DNA from: Chitinophagaceae bacterium
Lineage (GTDB): Bacteria; Bacteroidota; Bacteroidia; Chitinophagales; Chitinophagaceae
Direction of reading: 5' to 3'
Assembly: GCA_003168265.1 (NCBI GenBank)
Contig: PMSV01000019.1
Coordinates: 62,001-126,000, forward strand
Length of the DNA: 64,000 nucleotides
Made by a program: the position numbers and the translations under genes
In this document: positions 59,849 to 64,000 of the stretch, one piece after another
Position numbering within the stretch: the stretch's first letter is position 1
Layout of the letters: each line of letters begins with the position of its first letter
The notes under the pieces: model-generated
Databases searched by the model: none
What the model was told of the DNA's origin: nothing
The model's input: only the letters and a program-made list of their open reading frames with translations

Positions 59849-59875
59849 AAAAAAAAAGCTCCGCTTTCGCGGAGC
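59849..59875 (-). terminator. Terminator of the alpha ribosomal operon
   Basis: On the minus strand GCTCCGC (with its complement GCGGAGC, 59858-59864 and 59869-59875) and a 4-nt loop are followed by nine T (59849-59857). It lies 25 bases after the rplQ stop and separates rplQ from carA. Confidence 0.93.
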
Positions 59876-59899
59876 TCTATCATTAGTGATTTAATTTGA

Positions 59900-60433
59900 T
59901 CATTTAGAGTCCTTTTTCCCTTCAGCGGTCTTTTCCTTAGAGGTCTCAGTTGGTTGACTTTTGGCTTCTGTGGCCGTTGAATCCGTTGCCTGCTCCCCTG
60001 CTTTTTTCCTGCTTCCGCCGCGCCGGGTTCTTTTTGTTGTTTCTTTAATCTCACCCTTTCCTTTTCCGTAAACCTCATTAAAGTCTACCAGTTCAATCAG
60101 AGCAGTCTCCGCATTGTCTCCCACGCGGGCTCCCAATTTAATAATCCTGGTATATCCACCCGGGCGACCGGCTACTTTGGGGGAAATGGTGGAAAAAAGT
60201 TCGGTAACGGCATCCTTATCCTGCAAATAGCTGAAAACAACTCTTCTTTGATGGGTGGTATTTTCTTTTGCCTTTGTAATAAGGGGTTCTGCGTAAACCC
60301 TAAGCGCTTTGGCCTTGGCAAGAGTGGTAATAACCCGCTTATGGGTGATTAACTGGCAGGTTAGATTGCTCAATAAGGCTCTTCTGTGGGAAGCTGTTCG
60401 GCTCAGGTTCTTGATTTTGTCTCCGTGACGCAT
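59900..60433 (-). CDS. rplQ: 50S ribosomal protein L17
   Basis: 177 residues. The L17 core is at about 1-120: [62 protein letters not shown]-terminal tail of about 55 residues is rich in Lys, Thr, Glu and Gln ([10 protein letters not shown] at the end), an extension seen in Bacteroidota L17. It is the last gene of the operon, 70 bases after rpoA. Confidence 0.98.
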   Translation of the reverse strand: MRHGDKIKNLSRTASHRRALLSNLTCQLITHKRVITTLAKAKALRVYAEPLITKAKENTTHQRRVVFSYLQDKDAVTELFSTISPKVAGRPGGYTRIIKLGARVGDNAETALIELVDFNEVYGKGKGEIKETTKRTRRGGSRKKAGEQATDSTATEAKSQPTETSKEKTAEGKKDSK

Positions 60434-60503
60434 GACTATTAAATTTTACCGGTTGCACCGTGTCAGGAATTGCAACCTACCGTTTATGAATATAAAGAGA
60501 GGG

Positions 60504-61499
60504 TTATTCGTCCTCAATCTTCAATTTGCTCAAATCCATTCCAAAATGAAGGCCGCGCTCGTTGAGCACCTGCTCGATCTCAGCGAGGGATTTCTGTCCA
60601 AAATTCCGGAACTTCATCAGGTCTTCCTGTTCATAGGTGACCAATTCGCTCAGAGAATTGATCTTGGCTGCTTTCAGGCAATTGAATGCGCGAACGGAAA
60701 GATCCAGGTCTTCAAGAGGCGTTTTTAACACTTTACGAAGCTGAAGGGTCTGTTCGTCTACAAGGTCCTCCTTTTTTTCGTCCTTATTATCGAAAGTGAT
60801 GTTCTCATCCGTGATGATCATCAGGTGTTGGATCAGGATGCGGGAAGCTTGTTTCACGGCTTCTTCCGGATGAATCGTTCCGTCTGTGGAGACTTCCATG
60901 ATCAGTTTTTCGAAATCCGTTCTCTGTTCCACACGGGTATTCTCAATGGAATACTTTACATTTTTGATTGGAGTGAAGATGGAATCTGTTGGTATATAAC
61001 CAAATGGAGCGTCCTTTGGTTTGTTATCTTCCGCGGGAACATAACCTCTTCCCTTACCAATGGTGATTTCGATATCCAGTTTAGCTGAAGAATCCATGGT
61101 GCAGATAGGCAGTTTTGGGTTCATCACTTCAAAACTTGAAGTTCCTTCCCCGATCATGCTTGCTGTGAACTCAGTCCTGTTTTTCAGGCTCAGGACGATC
61201 TTTTCCTGGCCTAATTCATGGTCCACTTTCTTCTTGAAACGAACCTGCTTGAGGTTCAGAATGATCTCCACCACATCTTCTGTCACCCCTTTAAGGGTCG
61301 CAAATTCGTGGTCGGCTCCCTCGATCTTTACGCCAACTATGGCGTAACCCTCAAGAGAATTCAGCAGAACCCGGCGAAGCGCATTGCCGATCGTCACTCC
61401 ATATCCCGGTTCCAACGGACGAAATTCAAATTGGGCTTCAAAATCCGTTGCTTTTTGAAGAATGATTTTATCTGGTTTTTGAAAATTTAAAATGGCCAT
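60504..61499 (-). CDS. rpoA: RNA polymerase alpha subunit
   Basis: 331 residues. The assembly domain has FEFRPLEPGYGVTIGNALRR, LLNSLEGYAIVGVKIEGADH and VLSLKNRTEF. A short linker leads to the C-terminal domain with LEDLDLSVRAFNCLKAAKIN and LMKFRNFGQKSLAEIEQVLN (the two helix-hairpin-helix elements that contact UP elements and activators). It has full length. Confidence 0.98.
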   Translation of the reverse strand: MAILNFQKPDKIILQKATDFEAQFEFRPLEPGYGVTIGNALRRVLLNSLEGYAIVGVKIEGADHEFATLKGVTEDVVEIILNLKQVRFKKKVDHELGQEKIVLSLKNRTEFTASMIGEGTSSFEVMNPKLPICTMDSSAKLDIEITIGKGRGYVPAEDNKPKDAPFGYIPTDSIFTPIKNVKYSIENTRVEQRTDFEKLIMEVSTDGTIHPEEAVKQASRILIQHLMIITDENITFDNKDEKKEDLVDEQTLQLRKVLKTPLEDLDLSVRAFNCLKAAKINSLSELVTYEQEDLMKFRNFGQKSLAEIEQVLNERGLHFGMDLSKLKIEDE

Positions 61500-61575
61500 A
61501 TTTAAATTTGCGATTTACGATGAATGCATAACCAATAATTCGGAGCAGTTTCATGCGACCGAACCTGGGATTTGT

Positions 61576-62181
61576 TTACTTACTGTACAACTCAACAATC
61601 AACTGCTCCTTAATATTCTCCGGAACGCTTTCCCTTTCCGGGTAGGCGATAAAAGTACCTTCGAAATGAGTTTCGTTCCAGTCCAGCCAGTTGAATTTGG
61701 GATTTTTACCCTTGATAGCGCCGGTAAGCCCGGAATTTCCCTGAGAAGATTCCTTGAGGCCGATGACATCACCCGGTTTCAATTGGTAGGAAGGAACATT
61801 GGCAACCACTCCGTTAACAGTGATATGCTTGTGGGCGACGAGCTGACGGGCTGCCGGACGGGAGGGAGCTACACCCAACCTGTAAACTGTATTGTCGAGC
61901 CTGGCTTCCAATAATCTGATGAGGTTTTCACCCGTAACGCCCTTGCGCCGGTTGGCTTCATCAAAGGTCTTCCTGAACTGCCGTTCCAGAACACCATAGG
62001 TGTATTTGGCTTTTTGTTTTTCCTTCAATTGAACTGCATATTCGCCGAGTGTTTTACGTTTGCGGTTAGGGCCATGCTGTCCCGGGGGATTGCTGTTCTT
62101 AGTGAGATACTTTCCGTTTCCAAGGATCGGTTCGCCGAATATGCGGCAGATCCTCGTTTTTGGGCCTGTGTAACGTGCCAT
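61576..62181 (-). CDS. rpsD: 30S ribosomal protein S4
   Basis: 201 residues. MARYTGPKTRICRIFGEPIL is followed by a Cys-free N-terminal domain (no zinc motif), and the S4 RNA-binding domain RLDNTVYRLGVAPSRPAARQ, LVAHKHITVNGVVANVPSYQ. The order S13-S11-S4-alpha-L17 is standard. S4 often represses this operon, but no repressor site was identified here. Confidence 0.98.
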   Translation of the reverse strand: MARYTGPKTRICRIFGEPILGNGKYLTKNSNPPGQHGPNRKRKTLGEYAVQLKEKQKAKYTYGVLERQFRKTFDEANRRKGVTGENLIRLLEARLDNTVYRLGVAPSRPAARQLVAHKHITVNGVVANVPSYQLKPGDVIGLKESSQGNSGLTGAIKGKNPKFNWLDWNETHFEGTFIAYPERESVPENIKEQLIVELYSK

Positions 62182-62305
62182 GTTTAATTTATGCTTTGAT
62201 TTTTTAATGACGGTCGTTTCATCAGTAAAAATCTAAAATCAATGAAACGCCCTTATTCTGATTTGGAGCTGATTTGAACGATTTGTAAAAACCGGCTCCG
62301 AATTA

Positions 62306-62710
62306 TTATACCCTTCTCTTTTTAGGGGGCCTGCAACCATTATGAGGAAGCGGTGTGACATCCTTGATCATAACCACTTCAATTCCGGAATTTGACAATG
62401 ACCGGATTGCACCTTCCCTGCCGGAACCGGGGCCTTTTACAAATACATCTACCCTCTTCAGACCCGCATCAATAGCTACTTTAGCTGCATCTGCCGCAGC
62501 CATTTGTGCCGCATAGGGGGTATTTTTCTTGGAACCCTTAAATCCCATTTTTCCGGCGCTGCTAGCCGAAATAACCTGTCCATGCTTGTTGGTGATGCTG
62601 ATGATAATGTTGTTGAAAGTTGCGTTGATATGCGCATCGCCATAGGCATCCACTTTGACTATTCTTTTCTTAGCCGCTACTTTGGCGCTGGGAGCTTGTG
62701 CTTTTGCCAT
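62306..62710 (-). CDS. rpsK: 30S ribosomal protein S11
   Basis: 134 residues. The Lys/Ala-rich start is followed by [40 protein letters not shown] and the hallmark C-terminal [18 protein letters not shown]. It lies 52 bases after rpsM and 124 bases before rpsD. Confidence 0.98.
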   Translation of the reverse strand: MAKAQAPSAKVAAKKRIVKVDAYGDAHINATFNNIIISITNKHGQVISASSAGKMGFKGSKKNTPYAAQMAAADAAKVAIDAGLKRVDVFVKGPGSGREGAIRSLSNSGIEVVMIKDVTPLPHNGCRPPKKRRV

Positions 62711-62762
62711 AATATTTTTTAGTGCTGTTCTTTAATTTTTGAAACCAGGATTAATAATTCAA

Positions 62763-63146
62763 TTATTTCTTCGCCGCTACTTTCTTCTTCCCAGCAACAG
62801 TCTTGCGTTTTCCTTTGCGTGTACGGCTATTGGTACGGGTGCGCTGACCACGAACAGGCAGCCCTTTGCGATGGCGAAGACCCCTGTAACAGGCAATGTC
62901 CAGTAAACGTTTAATGCTCATCTGGACTTCGGAACGCAGAGCCCCCTCCACTTTGAATTCATTCGTGATGATAGTACGGATGGCATTCAGTTCTTCATCA
63001 TCCCACTGATTGACCTTTTTATCATAACTGATCCCGGCCTTGTCCAGTATATCTCTGGCTGTTGAATTGCCAATACCAAAAATATAGGTAAGGCCAATTT
63101 CTCCTCTTTTGTTCTTTGGTAAATCTACTCCGGCAATACGTGCCAT
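62763..63146 (-). CDS. rpsM: 30S ribosomal protein S13
   Basis: 127 residues. [40 protein letters not shown] and the C-terminal [20 protein letters not shown] followed by a basic tail. It contacts the P-site tRNA and the head of the 30S subunit. It lies 77 bases downstream of rpmJ. Confidence 0.98.
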   Translation of the reverse strand: MARIAGVDLPKNKRGEIGLTYIFGIGNSTARDILDKAGISYDKKVNQWDDEELNAIRTIITNEFKVEGALRSEVQMSIKRLLDIACYRGLRHRKGLPVRGQRTRTNSRTRKGKRKTVAGKKKVAAKK

Positions 63147-63223
63147 ATGGATTTTTTAAATTTGTAATTCTTGTGTCTCTTTCTATCCTATATTCTATCT
63201 TATAACTTTAATAGGAAATCAAT

Positions 63224-63340
63224 TTATCCCTGACGTTGTTTAAAACGGGGATTCTTTTTGTTGATTACATACAGCTTCCCTTTTCTGCGAACGATCTTAC
63301 AATCTACACTGCGCTTTTTAATGGATGCTCTGACTTTCAC
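63224..63340 (-). CDS. rpmJ: 50S ribosomal protein L36 (GTG start)
   Basis: 38 residues, [20 protein letters not shown], then a single-domain tail ending NPRFKQRQG. It starts with GTG at 63338-63340. Of the usual zinc ligands only the first Cys (VDC) remains; the second Cys pair and the His are replaced, so this is the zinc-independent C- form. It lies between infA and rpsM, as in most Bacteroidota. Confidence 0.95.
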   Translation of the reverse strand: MKVRASIKKRSVDCKIVRRKGKLYVINKKNPRFKQRQG

Positions 63341-63373
63341 TGCCTTTGTTTTTTTATTTATTAATGAACCGGA

Positions 63374-63592
63374 TCATTTGTATCTGAATATGATCCTCCC
63401 CCTCGTTAAATCATAGGGACTCATCTCCACTCCCACTTTATCACCGGGCAGGATTCGAATATAATTCATCCTCATTTTACCCGAAATAGTCGCCAGTATT
63501 TCGTGCCCATTTTCCAGCTTCACTTTGAACATGGCATTTGACAAAGCTTCCACAATCGTTCCATCCTGTTTAATGAGTGCTTGTTTAGCCAT
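63374..63592 (-). CDS. infA: Translation initiation factor IF-1
   Basis: 72 residues. [40 protein letters not shown] and [20 protein letters not shown], the complete S1-like OB-fold. It blocks the ribosomal A site during initiation. It is the first gene of the rightmost operon in view; secY and map are not seen beside it. Confidence 0.98.
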   Translation of the reverse strand: MAKQALIKQDGTIVEALSNAMFKVKLENGHEILATISGKMRMNYIRILPGDKVGVEMSPYDLTRGRIIFRYK

Positions 63593-63719
63593 ACAATTTT
63601 TGGGAGCGCGAAGATAAGACGGTCTTGGCGAATTATGAAAAATTCGTGGAAAAAAACGGGTTTTTTGGGGAAAAGAATAAGGTAGATGAACTTTTTCTCA
63701 AAAGTTGGCACTCAAAACG

Positions 63720-64000
63720 TTAAATAGCGAGCTCCACTTTCGTCATCTGGGCATAGTGGTTCTGCAATTCATGTATACTGATCGGATGGGCAAAATGCCT
63801 CCTGTCCTCCCTGTACCAGATCTCAAAAGAGGAAAAATGATCCTTTGAGGGCAGAAGGATCCGGAAAGCTTCCTTTTTGTATTTGACACTTCCATCCGGA
63901 TTGTCCTCCCTTTCAAATCCAAATCTTATAAGCTGCTCATCGCTAAGATCAATAGGGAATAAATGTTCGGGTTCATACCAGAAATCCTGTATTTCTGTCT
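63720..64000 (-). CDS. C-terminal part of an unknown protein (partial)
   Basis: The minus strand is open from the window edge to TAA 63720-63722, giving 93 residues: ...DFWYEPEHLFPIDLSDEQL..., RILLPSKDHFSSFEIWYRED, and a C-terminal HELQNHYAQMTKVEL. The end resembles a short motif (H-x-L-Q-N-x-Y-x-x-L-T-x-x-E-L) that I recall from unnamed Bacteroidota proteins. The start lies outside the window. It is separated from infA by 127 bases. Function unknown. Confidence 0.55.
   Translation of the reverse strand, partial: TEIQDFWYEPEHLFPIDLSDEQLIRFGFEREDNPDGSVKYKKEAFRILLPSKDHFSSFEIWYREDRRHFAHPISIHELQNHYAQMTKVELAI

Noticed and set aside
59764-60078. 105-residue basic N-terminal extension of CarA
   Set aside because: It crosses the intrinsic terminator at 59849-59875 and the end of rplQ; ATG 59763 gives the normal CarA start.

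Overview
The window is a stretch of a Bacteroidota chromosome, most like Chitinophagaceae. The signs are TAnnTTTG-type -7 boxes with few Shine-Dalgarno sequences, a type IX secretion plug protein, a TamL-type lipoprotein, a TonB receptor with a carboxypeptidase-like N-terminal domain, DUF2911 and DUF4369 proteins, and carA directly behind the alpha ribosomal operon. No rRNA, tRNA, insertion sequence, phage or CRISPR array was seen. Identifications rest on reading motifs by eye; no database search was possible.

Layout. 1-3.7 kb is AT-rich accessory DNA: the start of a glucan-synthase-like gene, a short AraC regulator, and a run of small stress-type proteins (lmo0937-like, CsbD-like, cupin and two unknowns). 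3.9-6.9 kb holds a double-thioredoxin protein, a ThuA-domain protein and a zinc alcohol dehydrogenase. 7.2-21.1 kb is core and envelope genes (topA, SirB1-like, beta-propeller, TPR lipoprotein, rpe, methyltransferase, TonB receptor, pdxJ, DUF2911), with one apparently frameshifted small gene. 22.2-41.9 kb is amino-acid biosynthesis, described below. 42.1-50.4 kb has a GH16 hydrolase, fructose-6-phosphate aldolase, the SRP RNA, a T9SS plug, an FtsX-like permease, a TrmH methyltransferase, TamL and truB. 50.4-58.1 kb is the DUF58/MoxR/DUF4350/DUF4129/SpoIIM/RDD membrane cluster plus three related small membrane proteins. 58.2-64 kb is aroQ, carA and the operon infA-rpmJ-rpsM-rpsK-rpsD-rpoA-rplQ.

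The most interesting part is the histidine/tryptophan block. On the minus strand there is a hisG-D-C-[PQQ dehydrogenase-cytochrome c]-hisB-[DinB] unit, and further on a trpE-G-D-C-F-[GNAT]-B-A-hisH-A-[LysE]-F-[nucleoside hydrolase]-IE unit. Together they encode both complete pathways. Each unit is preceded by a textbook ribosome-mediated attenuator. hisL (41967-42017) has six His codons followed by an intrinsic terminator. trpL (33852-33992) has three consecutive Trp codons followed by an intrinsic terminator. In both, the end of the leader ORF carries a sequence that can pair with the terminator's 5' arm. Because hisH-A-F-IE lie behind trpA, the second half of histidine synthesis appears to sit under tryptophan control.

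Two further unexplained structures accompany the trp operon. A 12-bp tandem repeat adds in-frame AUG codons to trpL. A family of about 90-nt repeats (four copies: before trpE, two in tandem between trpG and trpD, and one before the T9SS plug gene) ends at a gene start codon, and three of the copies place that start codon in a hairpin arm.
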